DNA from: Alphaproteobacteria bacterium
Lineage (GTDB): Bacteria > Pseudomonadota > Alphaproteobacteria > Micropepsales > Micropepsaceae
DNA: 64,000 nucleotides
Direction of reading: 5' to 3'
NCBI GenBank assembly: GCA_016783965.1
Contig: JADHVO010000003.1
Span: 1-64,000, forward strand
The first letter of the stretch is position 1. Every line of letters starts with the position of its first letter. Positions 56,925 through 64,000 of this stretch are shown one piece after another. Made by a program: the position numbers and the translations under genes. The notes below the pieces were generated by a model that saw only the letters and a list, made by a program, of their open reading frames with translations, made no database searches and was not told where the DNA came from.

Positions 56925-57401
56925 ATGATCATTCTCGGCATCATCCTCAGCGTATTCGCCATCGGATTCTTCTGCTGGCTTCTGTTCACGCTCGCCGTCT
57001 ACGCGCTGCCCTGCTTTGTCGGTATGAGCGCCGCCTTCGCCGCGTATCATCACGGCGCTGGCGTCTTCGAAACCGGTGTCATCGGCCTGCTTGCCGGTGT
57101 TGCCACACTGATCGCAGGCCAGCTTTTGTTTGCCGCTATCCGGATCCCCATACTGCGCGCAGCCATCGCACTTCTGTTCGCAATTCCGGCAGCCGTCGCG
57201 GGGTATCACGCGACCCTCGGGATCGCGCATATCGCTCTGTCGCAGGGTGCGCTCGCCACCACACTCGCCTACATTGGTGCAGCGCTGGTGGGTGCCACGG
57301 CGTGGTCGCGCATGGCCTTCTATCTCCCGCCCGTCGCCGGACAGGGCCTGCAAGGAGACGATCCGTCACCGCAGTTTTCTTCTCCGGTCCACGGCAGCTA
57401 G
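56925..57401 (+). CDS. Small polytopic membrane protein
   Basis: 158 aa, about four hydrophobic helices (LGIILSVFAIGFFCWLLFTL, CFVGMSAAFAAYHHGAGVF, and two more). GGAG nine bases before the ATG. No family recognised; a common ICE backbone position. Confidence 0.6.
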   Translation: MIILGIILSVFAIGFFCWLLFTLAVYALPCFVGMSAAFAAYHHGAGVFETGVIGLLAGVATLIAGQLLFAAIRIPILRAAIALLFAIPAAVAGYHATLGIAHIALSQGALATTLAYIGAALVGATAWSRMAFYLPPVAGQGLQGDDPSPQFSSPVHGS

Positions 57402-57710
57402 ATCACGTTGGCGCTTGCAATCCGTCTTGACCACGTCGGCGCCACGCAGAGTGCAGCATGACGCGTGCTCGGCGAGCTACTTCCCATCTTCTCCGACTTG
57501 GACCAGGCACGGCCTCGCGCGACCGACATCGCGAATGTGGAAGCTGCGTGCACGATTGGGCGCACCGGTACGAGCCTTTCTTATTGCGCGCCAATGCTTC
57601 TCTTGCTTCGATCTTTCCGTTCGCGGTCTTGTCTGTGCCGCTGAACGCTCGCCATGAGTCTCCATGGGATGCTGTTTGGCACGCGAGTCCATGCCGCCTC
57701 TCTTGGCTTT
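57402..57710. other. Gene-free stretch before DUF736 leader
   Basis: No credible gene; only low-quality frames. The next 165 bases are the nested repeat listed separately. Confidence 0.45.
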
Positions 57711-57875
57711 GATCGGGCCAAAGACCGGCTGCGCCTCGATCGCCTAGACGCAAGGGGGCCGTCAGACTTTCTTCCCCTGGGCTAATGCCCATTCCTCGCG
57801 AGGCAAGAAAGTCTGCCGTCCTCCCTCAAGCCCGCAAGTGCGGGTGCGTCGTCGATCGCCTTCGGCCTTCCGATC
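57711..57875. repeat. Nested inverted repeat before the DUF736 gene
   Basis: Arms: GATCGG/CCGATC (57711-716, 870-875), CGATCG/CGATCG (737-742, 853-858), GACGCA/TGCGTC (747-752, 845-850), CAGACTTTCTT/AAGAAAGTCTG (763-773, 805-815). Apical hairpins GGGC-TAAT-GCCC and CCTCGCGAGG, and a 3'-side hairpin CCCGCA-AG-TGCGGG (831-844). The layout matches the element at 55588-55810, with different sequence. Confidence 0.7.
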
Positions 57876-57927
57876 GCCATCGAGGCCGCGATGGTCGCGG
57901 GCTCGAAACAGCAAACGGAGAACAGAC

Positions 57928-58254
57928 ATGGCTATCATCGGCACATTCAAGAAGGTCGCAAACGGGTTCGAAGGCGAGTTCGCAATGCTGGCGCTGCAGG
58001 CAAAAGGCGTTCGCATCGTCGCCGAGACCAATCGCAGCAACGAAGACGCTCCCAGCCATCGCATCTTTGTCGGCCGCGCGGAGATCGGCGCCGCCTGGAC
58101 CAAATCGTCGGAGAAGAACGAAGAATATCACTCGCTCAAGCTCGACGATCCGAGCTTCACCGCTCCGGTCTATGCCAACCTGGTCAAGGACAAGGACGGC
58201 GACACCTATAACGTGATCTGGTCCCGCCGGCCCGGCAAGCGCAACGGCAACTGA
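57928..58254 (+). CDS. DUF736 protein
   Basis: 108 aa: MAIIGTFKKVANGFEGEF, the family start, then FVGRAEIGAAWTKSSEKNEEY. Function unknown; highly conserved in alphaproteobacterial ICEs and plasmids. CGGAG ribosome site; preceded by the nested repeat and followed by a terminator. Confidence 0.9.
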   Translation: MAIIGTFKKVANGFEGEFAMLALQAKGVRIVAETNRSNEDAPSHRIFVGRAEIGAAWTKSSEKNEEYHSLKLDDPSFTAPVYANLVKDKDGDTYNVIWSRRPGKRNGN

Positions 58255-58271
58255 AGGAACCCTCCCACAAG

Positions 58272-58301
58272 CCCCGTCCGGTCCGCCGGACGGGGTTTCT
58301 T
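58272..58301 (+). terminator. Terminator after DUF736
   Basis: CCCCGTCCGG, four-base loop, CCGGACGGGG, then TTTCTT. Ten-base perfect stem. Confidence 0.85.
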
Positions 58302-58409
58302 ATTGCCCCGCGCAACCAAGCCGTACCGCGCACCAACCGTCGCGATGAGATCAATGACGTTCTCTTCTCACGCGACCACAGTGGCGCTCCAGATCGAAGT
58401 ATTCTGCGA

Positions 58410-58440
58410 TTGTCTCGACCAAAGGCGACTATTATAGTCG
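58410..58440 (+). promoter_or_regulatory. Promoter with palindromic operator before the XRE gene
   Basis: TTGTCT at 58410 and TATAGT at 58433 are 17 bases apart, a fair sigma-70 pair. The -10 lies within the perfect palindrome CGACTATTATAGTCG (58426-58440). An XRE repressor bound there would block its own promoter. Confidence 0.6.
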
Positions 58441-58482
58441 TATTTCTGGCGTCTAAATGCCCGCCTGTCGGACGTGATCGTC

Positions 58483-58752
58483 ATGATCACTGGCCGACAG
58501 ATTCGGGCTGCACGGGCGCTGCTGCATTGGACGCAGGAAATGCTGGCCGAAAAGTCTCTCGTTGCACTGACCGCCCTCAAACGCCTGGAATCGGAACGCG
58601 AACTGGACGTGCATGAAGGAACACGTGACCAGGTGCGCCGTGCGCTGGAAAATGCCGGCACGGTGTTCATCGACTCGCCGCAAGGCCGTGGCGTCATGGT
58701 TCTCAATAAGCCGCCAATGCGCGCTCCGCGTGCTTCACATTCGCGAGATTGA
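58483..58752 (+). CDS. XRE-family regulator, QseC-like position
   Basis: 89 aa. Helix-turn-helix: TGRQIRAARALLHWTQEMLAEKSLVALTALKRLESER. A GTG at 58474 is an alternative start. Precedes the small DUF2285-like gene, as qseC accompanies qseM in ICEMlSymR7A. Probably binds the palindrome at 58426. The analogy is positional, so the name is not applied. Confidence 0.72.
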   Translation: MITGRQIRAARALLHWTQEMLAEKSLVALTALKRLESERELDVHEGTRDQVRRALENAGTVFIDSPQGRGVMVLNKPPMRAPRASHSRD

Positions 58753-58792
58753 GTGCTGCACTTACTGCCTCTGCGCCATTCGGAGACAACAA

Positions 58793-59071
58793 ATGTCAGT
58801 TCCACACTCCGAACCACCGGTAGCTGACACGGCACCCACGGATCCGATTTTGACCGGCTATGACGAGCAGCACAAAGTCACCTATCTTCGCCTGCTCGAT
58901 GCCGCCGCCGAGCACGCTGATTGGCGGGAAGTGGCGCGGATCGTGCTCAAAATCGACCCCGATAAGGAACCCGAACGTGCACACCGCGCCTGGGAAACCC
59001 ACCTGGCTCGCGCCCGTTGGATGACAGAAGCAGGATACAAGTTCTTGCTCAAAGGCGGCGCACCGAACTGA
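58793..59071 (+). CDS. Small DUF2285-like protein, QseM-like antiactivator candidate
   Basis: 92 aa: YDEQHKVTYLRLLDAAAEHADWREVARIVLKI then ARARWMTEAGYKFLLKGG, a DUF2285-type helical domain alone. In ICEMlSymR7A the small DUF2285 protein QseM blocks the activator FseA. GGAG precedes the ATG, and the fseA-like gene follows. Inference from family and order. Confidence 0.65.
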   Translation: MSVPHSEPPVADTAPTDPILTGYDEQHKVTYLRLLDAAAEHADWREVARIVLKIDPDKEPERAHRAWETHLARARWMTEAGYKFLLKGGAPN

Positions 59072-59189
59072 CCGCACTCGTTCCTTGCTTTCGCTGCAAC
59101 TCCTCTTGCGCTCCAACCATCTTTGTTATCACCAGACTTTGCGACATCGTGCCTTGTGCGCGGCGGGGAAAGGTCCGGAGACCTAAAGC

Positions 59190-59967
59190 ATGCCGCAAGG
59201 CGATTGGCGGTCGCTCGCCGCTTACGAAGGCAAATATGCGCTCGATGCTCCGGGCTTTGCGTTCGAGTATCTGCGCCGCAATGCCGAGTTCATTCGCCAT
59301 CATCGGCGCCTCGACGGCCTCCTAAAGCGCGGCAAGCTTACACGCCGGCTGCGCGAAGCCTATGCGCTGCGCTGGGGGTTGCGATTTCGCGAAGTCCGTC
59401 CTCGACGCAAGAAATCCTGTGGTCCTGTGGACGATGACGGCTCTTCCAACTGTCATCCCGCTCGGATCCCTGCCGGCTGCACTCGGAGCGCCGCGTACCC
59501 ATCCAACAACATTCCAGCGCAGCTGGATCAGAGCACAAGACGGCTCCGAATTGCAGATCGTCTGCAATGCAACGGCACTTCGGGTACATGCACTAGATAG
59601 TCTCGAATCTCAACCAGTCTGCGCCATCCTGCCGGTCGACGTGCTGTTTGACGTCCGCCTGGCTGCGGCCCGGCGGCTCTGGCTCGCCGCCAGCGGACGC
59701 AATCCTGGGCCTGACCCGGCAACGCTCTCCCCTTCTCAGCGCGACCGCCTGGTGAAGGCTTTGCGCGCGCTCGATGGCAGGCTCGAGGGCGCCACCTATC
59801 GCGAGATCGCAGTGGCATTGTTCGGTACCAAGCACGTGCATGGCCGCGGTTGGAAAACCCACGATCTGCGCGACCGCACCATCCGGCTCTGCGATCTGGG
59901 TGCCAATCTCATGGCAGGCGGCTACCGGCAGCTTCTTCTCCATCCCTTCCGGCAACGTCTTTACTAA
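59190..59967 (+). CDS. FseA-like excision activator, coded in two frames (+1 shift)
   Basis: The first frame (59190 to about 59378) encodes a DUF6499-type domain, DWRSLAAYEGKYALDAPGFAFEYLRR to ALRWG. The second, +1, frame continues CDFAKSVLDARNPVVLWTM and a DUF2285 domain (LVKALRALDGRLEGATYREIAVALFG, GGYRQLLLHPF) to 59967. Slippage of a glycine tRNA at TGG-GGG-T (59373-59379) would join them. In ICEMlSymR7A the two-domain activator FseA is made from two ORFs by programmed +1 frameshifting, and it turns on the excisionase gene rdfS; the gene order here is the same. A sequencing error in the five-G run is the alternative. Confidence 0.7.
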
Positions 59968-60125
59968 CCCCTTCGCGCGACGTCGCAGGCGCGCCGTTCG
60001 AACGCGGGCGCGGGTGGCGATCTCGTTCTGCCCTCACATCACCATCCCCTTCCGGCAGGTCGCTTCGCCATTCTGCGTCACGACAGTCGCCGCTATCCGG
60101 CGCTTGTCCGATGACGAGGACTGAA

Positions 60126-60410
60126 ATGGCCGAACAAAACAAAGACCTGCCGCCGCGATATTTGCGCACCCAGGAAGCTGCTCGCTTTCTTGGGCTCTCA
60201 CCGCGCACGCTGGAAAAGCACCGCACCTACGGCACGGGGCCGCGCTATACCAAGCTCGGAGGCCGCGTCGTTTACCGCCCTGAAGATCTACAGGAATGGG
60301 CCAATCGGGGTGTCAAAACCTCGACGTCCGATCCGGGCCACGGAACAGTCCTGCCGGCGAAGCGTCACGCCGCCGTTGCGCCTGCCTACGCGCCGAAGTC
60401 GCAGCGCTGA
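60126..60410 (+). CDS. Excisionase-like HTH protein (RdfS/AlpA type)
   Basis: 94 aa. MerR-like helix-turn-helix: YLRTQEAARFLGLSPRTLEKHRTYGTGPRYTKLGGRVVYRPEDLQEWA. In the R7A-type module this is RdfS, which directs excision and activates transfer genes. The ATG at 60111 is an alternative. Followed by DUF2840 and traF. Confidence 0.82.
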   Translation: MAEQNKDLPPRYLRTQEAARFLGLSPRTLEKHRTYGTGPRYTKLGGRVVYRPEDLQEWANRGVKTSTSDPGHGTVLPAKRHAAVAPAYAPKSQR

Positions 60411-60419
60411 GGCATCGAG

Positions 60420-60977
60420 ATGTCACAGGCACAACATTCGCCCACACGGCAAACCGCCACATTGCGTGCGACCGGCGCTCAGCAGTTGAACGTCGATCCT
60501 GCCCACTCTGCTGGCGCTGGCCTCACGCAGATCGAGTTGATTTGGGACGAAGGCAAGGTCGAGCGCTGGATTCGGTTCGGTCGTCCCGTCGATGATCGCA
60601 TCATCGATCGTCAGCGCCGGATGCTCTCTTTTGCACCAGGCAGCATCTTCGCCTTCGTGCGTTGGCAGGCCAACGATTTCGGTACGGTGCTCTCACGCAT
60701 CGACATCTTGCGAGCGCTGGAGCCGCACGAAGCGACGACCAGCATCGGCTTCATGCGCCCCGGTGGAGAAATCCTCCTGCGCATGAGCACCTGGCCCAAG
60801 GTCCAGCGCGTGCTGCAGTTGATCGACGCCATCGAGCAGGCTGGCTTCGATCCGGCCGACATCTGCCCGGATCATTGGCGCCACGTCCACAACCGCTTGA
60901 GCGCCAACCAAGATCCGCGTGGCTACACGCTTGCGCGCCACGCCGTGTGGCTGGCGCGCAGGGCATTGTCGTCATGA
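60420..60977 (+). CDS. DUF2840 protein
   Basis: 185 aa: LIWDEGKVERWIRFGRPVDDRIIDRQRR, FAPGSIFAFVRWQANDFGTV, matching DUF2840 proteins next to traF in ICEs. Function unknown. Stop overlaps the traF start. Confidence 0.82.
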   Translation: MSQAQHSPTRQTATLRATGAQQLNVDPAHSAGAGLTQIELIWDEGKVERWIRFGRPVDDRIIDRQRRMLSFAPGSIFAFVRWQANDFGTVLSRIDILRALEPHEATTSIGFMRPGGEILLRMSTWPKVQRVLQLIDAIEQAGFDPADICPDHWRHVHNRLSANQDPRGYTLARHAVWLARRALSS

Positions 60978-61531
60978 ATCCCCGCGCGACGGTTCTTTCC
61001 TTCGCGGCCGTGGCTGTCGCGGCGCAGCTTGCGAGCGTGCCATTAGCCACGCCGTCACGGAGCAGCCCTGGCGCGGCAATACAACCGGTTATGCGCAAGC
61101 TCTTCCTTTGGAATGCGAGCGGCAGCGCCCCGCGTGGTCTCTATCTGTTACGTCCCGCAAAGCCCCTGCGCGGCGGCGAACTCGTCGCGGTGCTGCCGCC
61201 CGAGCCGCTCGCGCGCTTCGTGGCGCTGCGCGGATATCTGCCGCTTGGCACTCCGCTTCTGAAACACATCGCAGCACTGGGTGGGCAGACTGTCTGCCGC
61301 TTCGGTGACCGTGTAGCGGTCGATGACCACGACGCCGTGCTGGCGCGCGAACGCGATACAAGCGGTAGGCCCCTGCCGCGCTGGCAGGGGTGTCGCACGC
61401 TGCGCAACAGCCAGGTTTTTCTCCTGAACCCGGCCGTCCCCGACTCATTCGACGGCCGGTATTTCGGCGTGCTGTCCGCCGACACCGTCACCGCACGGGC
61501 TGAGCCCCTCTGGATCATTTCGGAGCACTGA
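60974..61531 (+). CDS. traF: TraF-type conjugative signal peptidase (S26)
   Basis: 185 aa. N-terminal membrane helix, catalytic serine in NASGSAPRGLY (Ser51) and lysine in LLKHIAAL (Lys97). Processes the mating pilin in conjugation systems. ATGA overlap with DUF2840. Confidence 0.88.
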   Translation: MNPRATVLSFAAVAVAAQLASVPLATPSRSSPGAAIQPVMRKLFLWNASGSAPRGLYLLRPAKPLRGGELVAVLPPEPLARFVALRGYLPLGTPLLKHIAALGGQTVCRFGDRVAVDDHDAVLARERDTSGRPLPRWQGCRTLRNSQVFLLNPAVPDSFDGRYFGVLSADTVTARAEPLWIISEH

Positions 61532-61533
61532 CC

Positions 61534-62349
61534 ATGCACGATCCCCGCATCCGCAATACCCGCCTAGTCCTCGCCACAGGTACCAGCTCTCTTTCCCTTC
61601 CGGCCTCTCTCCTGTCGCTGGCTTGTGCTCCTGTCCGTCGCTTGTGGTCTCTCCATGCGTCGGGTGCCTGCATGGCAATTGTGCTCGCTCTGCCAATCCA
61701 CTGCGGTATTGCCTCCGCGCATACGGCAGATACGGTTCCGGAAATTGTCACCGACCGCTACGGCTCTTTCATCGCCGAGGCGTCCCAGCGCTTTGGGCTT
61801 CCTGCATCCTGGTTGCGCGCCGTCATGCAGGTTGAGAGCGGCGGCAATCCAAAGGCCGTGTCGCCCAAGGGTGCGATGGGCCTTATGCAACTGATGCCGG
61901 ATACCTGGTCGACACTGCGGCTCCAATATCATCTGCGCGGCGATCCCCTCGACCCGCACGATAACGTCCTGGCCGGCGCCGCGTACCTGCGTGCACTCTT
62001 CGACCGCTTCGGCGCACCGGGATTTCTTGCCGCCTACAATGCAGGTCCGAAGAGGTTTCAAGACTATCTGGCTGGCCTCCAGCCATTGCACGACGAGACC
62101 AAGCGATACCTTTCGACATTGGCGCGGATGTTGCCAGACTTGCCGGTCAATGGTGCGACACTGACGGTGGCCACTGTCAGCGATTGGCGTAGCGCTGGGC
62201 TATTCGCCGAACACAGAACGGATTCGCGGCCATCCACGCCGACGCCTTCCAGTTCTCCACTTGAGAACACGTCGTCTGCACTGCACTTTGCGTTGGCGCC
62301 GCAATCGAACGGACTGTTCGTGCCGGTCCACATGACGGATCGACCGTGA
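61534..62349 (+). CDS. Lytic transglycosylase of the conjugation system
   Basis: 271 aa. SLT domain: MQVESGGNPKAVSPKGAMGLMQLMP with catalytic Glu101, then NVLAGAAYLRALFDRFG and AAYNAGP. Opens the cell wall for the transfer channel. A hydrophobic N-terminal stretch acts as signal; ATG at 61672 gives a shorter form beginning MAIVLALPIHCGIASAHTA. Confidence 0.88.
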   Translation: MHDPRIRNTRLVLATGTSSLSLPASLLSLACAPVRRLWSLHASGACMAIVLALPIHCGIASAHTADTVPEIVTDRYGSFIAEASQRFGLPASWLRAVMQVESGGNPKAVSPKGAMGLMQLMPDTWSTLRLQYHLRGDPLDPHDNVLAGAAYLRALFDRFGAPGFLAAYNAGPKRFQDYLAGLQPLHDETKRYLSTLARMLPDLPVNGATLTVATVSDWRSAGLFAEHRTDSRPSTPTPSSSPLENTSSALHFALAPQSNGLFVPVHMTDRP

Positions 62350-62598
62350 CTGCATTGGCCGCCATCAACACCAGCCGCCGCCACTCGACAGAGGGTTTGA
62401 TCGGGAGATCTATCCACCCAAACCACCGAACCAACGGAGGGCGAGATAAAAGCGTCCTTGGCGGTGCGTGGTTTGTCGTTGTCGTACAGAGGCTTACAGG
62501 CATCCCCAGACGAAGGTCGGCCAGCCGTCCGACACACAAGCAGCAGATAATCAACGACTTAGACGCCAGCCATCCATCCGAACGCACGCGTTTGCACG
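62350..62598 (+). other. Gap before relaxase, likely to hold oriT
   Basis: 249 bases without a gene. Relatives carry oriT directly upstream of rlxS. I see no convincing nick consensus, only short imperfect repeats (GTCGG/CCGAC near 62515). Position is the only support. Confidence 0.35.
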
Positions 62599-64000
62599 AT
62601 GTCTCGCCGGGATGACGACCTGCGCGTTCGGCCCGGCCGCATTCGCGACGGCAACAAGGGTGCACGCAAGTCAAAGAGCTATGTCGCGCAGGTCATGCGG
62701 GCCGCGAAGAAGGCAGGACATACCGGCGCGCATTTTGGTAGTGCCGGCCGCAGCGGAGGCCGCTCGACTTTCGGCCGCGGCGGCAAGGCCGCCCGCTCTC
62801 TCGGCCTAAAGTCGCCCTCGCGGCGTGTCGTAATTAAGGCCCGTGTGGTCCGGCACAAAGGCTCGAAGTTTCGCTCCGCACCACTCGCCAAGCACATCAG
62901 TTATCTGAAGCGCGAAGGCGTTACCCGCGAGGGCCAAGAGGCCCAGCTGTTCGACGCGCGGTCGGATGAAGCAGACGTCAAGGCATTTGCCGAACGCTGC
63001 GAAGATGACCGCCATCACTTCCGCTTCATCGTCTCGCCCGAGGACGCACCCGAGATGGCGGACCTCAAGACCTTTACCCGCAAGCTCGTGAAGGAGGCCG
63101 AGCGGGATCTCGGCACAAAGCTCGATTGGGTCGGAGTCGACCACTGGAACACGGATAATCCGCACATCCATGTCCTGGTGCGAGGCAAGCTCTCGACCGG
63201 CAAGGATCTCGTCATCAGCCGCGACTACATCAGCCGCGGTTTCCGGCTGCGGGCGGCCGAGCTCGTGGAATTGGAACTCGGTCCACGCACCGAACAAGAA
63301 ATCCAGGTCGCATTGGAGAAAGACGTCCAAGCCGACCGCTGGACAAGCTTCGACCGCAAACTCCAGGACGCCGCCGACGACAATGCCGGTGTTGTCAATC
63401 TCAGGCCGGTCGCATCCGAGGAAGAGCCCGAGTTGCGCCGCTTGTTGGTGGGGCGGGTGCAAAAGCTGGAACGCCTTGGCTTGGCCGCACAGGATGCTTC
63501 GGGACAGTGGACGCTGAAGCCGGGTCTGGAGCAGACACTCCGAGATCTCTCCATCCGCGGCGACATCATCAAGACCATGCATCGGGCGCTATCCGACACC
63601 GGTCGCGAACCTGACGTTTCCGGCTTTGCCCTGCACCTAGGCACGCCCTCAGAACCCATCGTTGGTCGGCTCGCGGCGCGCGGCCTGCATGACGAGTTGA
63701 ACGGCACTGCCTATGCGATCGTCGAGGGCATCGATGGCCGCTCGCATCATCTGAGGTTCTCCGATCTGGAGATGACGGGCGATGCGTCTCTCGGCACGGT
63801 CGTTGAGACGCGCGCCTATCAGGACGAGAAGGGTCGCACGCGTTTCGCGCTGGCTACACGCTGCGATCTATCGATCGAGGCGCAGATAACAGCAGCCGGT
63901 GCGACCTGGATCGATCGTCAGTTGCTGGCCGACACGCCGATCAGCCACGCCGGTTTCGGCGCCGAGGTTCGTGCGGCAATGAGCGAACGCCGAGACTATC
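62599..64000 (+). CDS. rlxS: DUF3363-type relaxase (RlxS-like), cut at right edge
   Basis: First 467 codons. Basic serine/glycine N-terminus, then the relaxase domain: HHFRFIVSPEDA (139-150), then VDHWNTDNPHIHVLVRG with H182, H189, H191 as the metal-binding histidines; the DUF3363-like part starts beyond. ATG at 62599. Nicks oriT and leads the strand into the recipient. The rest lies outside the window. Confidence 0.88.
   Translation, partial: MSRRDDDLRVRPGRIRDGNKGARKSKSYVAQVMRAAKKAGHTGAHFGSAGRSGGRSTFGRGGKAARSLGLKSPSRRVVIKARVVRHKGSKFRSAPLAKHISYLKREGVTREGQEAQLFDARSDEADVKAFAERCEDDRHHFRFIVSPEDAPEMADLKTFTRKLVKEAERDLGTKLDWVGVDHWNTDNPHIHVLVRGKLSTGKDLVISRDYISRGFRLRAAELVELELGPRTEQEIQVALEKDVQADRWTSFDRKLQDAADDNAGVVNLRPVASEEEPELRRLLVGRVQKLERLGLAAQDASGQWTLKPGLEQTLRDLSIRGDIIKTMHRALSDTGREPDVSGFALHLGTPSEPIVGRLAARGLHDELNGTAYAIVEGIDGRSHHLRFSDLEMTGDASLGTVVETRAYQDEKGRTRFALATRCDLSIEAQITAAGATWIDRQLLADTPISHAGFGAEVRAAMSERRDY

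Noticed and set aside
56403-57401. 332-aa frame spanning DUF2493 and the membrane gene
   Set aside because: Its first 170 codons are DUF2493 in a wrong frame; the real membrane protein starts at 56925 behind GGAG.
60662-61531. 289-aa frame as traF
   Set aside because: The first 104 codons are DUF2840 read in another frame; the ATG at 60974 fits TraF.

Overview
The window is GC-rich DNA from an alphaproteobacterium. The pointers are the guaA-rsmB-guaB-rlmE-ppx block, a DUF992 secreted protein and a conjugative backbone of the kind best known from Mesorhizobium ICEMlSymR7A. I cannot place it at genus level. It has three parts: an accessory island (1 to about 23,919), a short stretch of housekeeping chromosome (about 23,920 to 33,870), and an integrative and conjugative element (about 33,870 to 64,000, running off the right edge). 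Each island lies directly against the core block with a P4-type tyrosine integrase at the junction. One junction is at the 3' end of guaA, the other at the 3' end of a tRNA-Gln(CTG) gene.

Left island. It opens with dabA-dabB (inorganic-carbon uptake) transcribed divergently from an NhaR-like LysR regulator. An overlapping ilvD-pyrC-DUF6671-folC operon follows, then TerB, a wrecked second pyrC, a pyruvate-kinase-like protein, DUF533, TerC, a tandem universal stress protein, a decayed htpX, an unknown membrane protein, a ribosome hibernation factor, a second LysR regulator, a bacterial voltage-gated sodium channel and an MgtC-type protein. A 15-bp sequence is identical between the dab/LysR intergenic region and the ilvD upstream region, which suggests one regulon linking carbon uptake to the biosynthetic genes. 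Several remnants (pyrC, LysR, htpX, half a tRNA-Arg) show repeated duplication and decay. The island ends with AlpA and the guaA-side integrase.

Core. guaA, rsmB, a polytopic membrane protein, a VC0807-like protein, guaB, a DUF992 protein, two small membrane proteins, rlmE, ppx/gppA and tRNA-Gln.

Right element. After the integrase comes a minus-strand defence cargo: AbiEi/AbiEii, a 1219-aa SIR2 protein, a small membrane-anchored protein, a 1706-aa PD-(D/E)xK nuclease/STAND-type NTPase and a possible 70-aa trailing ORF. The conjugative backbone then reads rightward: ParB-like protein, two small genes, a methyltransferase-strawberry-notch helicase, a Toprim primase, DUF2493, a membrane protein, DUF736, an XRE regulator, a small DUF2285-like protein, an activator split over two frames, an excisionase-like HTH protein, DUF2840, TraF peptidase, a lytic transglycosylase and the DUF3363-type relaxase. 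The order matches the qseC/qseM-fseA-rdfS-traF-rlxS control and transfer module of ICEMlSymR7A, including a +1 frame change in the fseA-like gene. Several backbone genes are preceded by large nested inverted repeats, the most conspicuous unexplained structure in the window.
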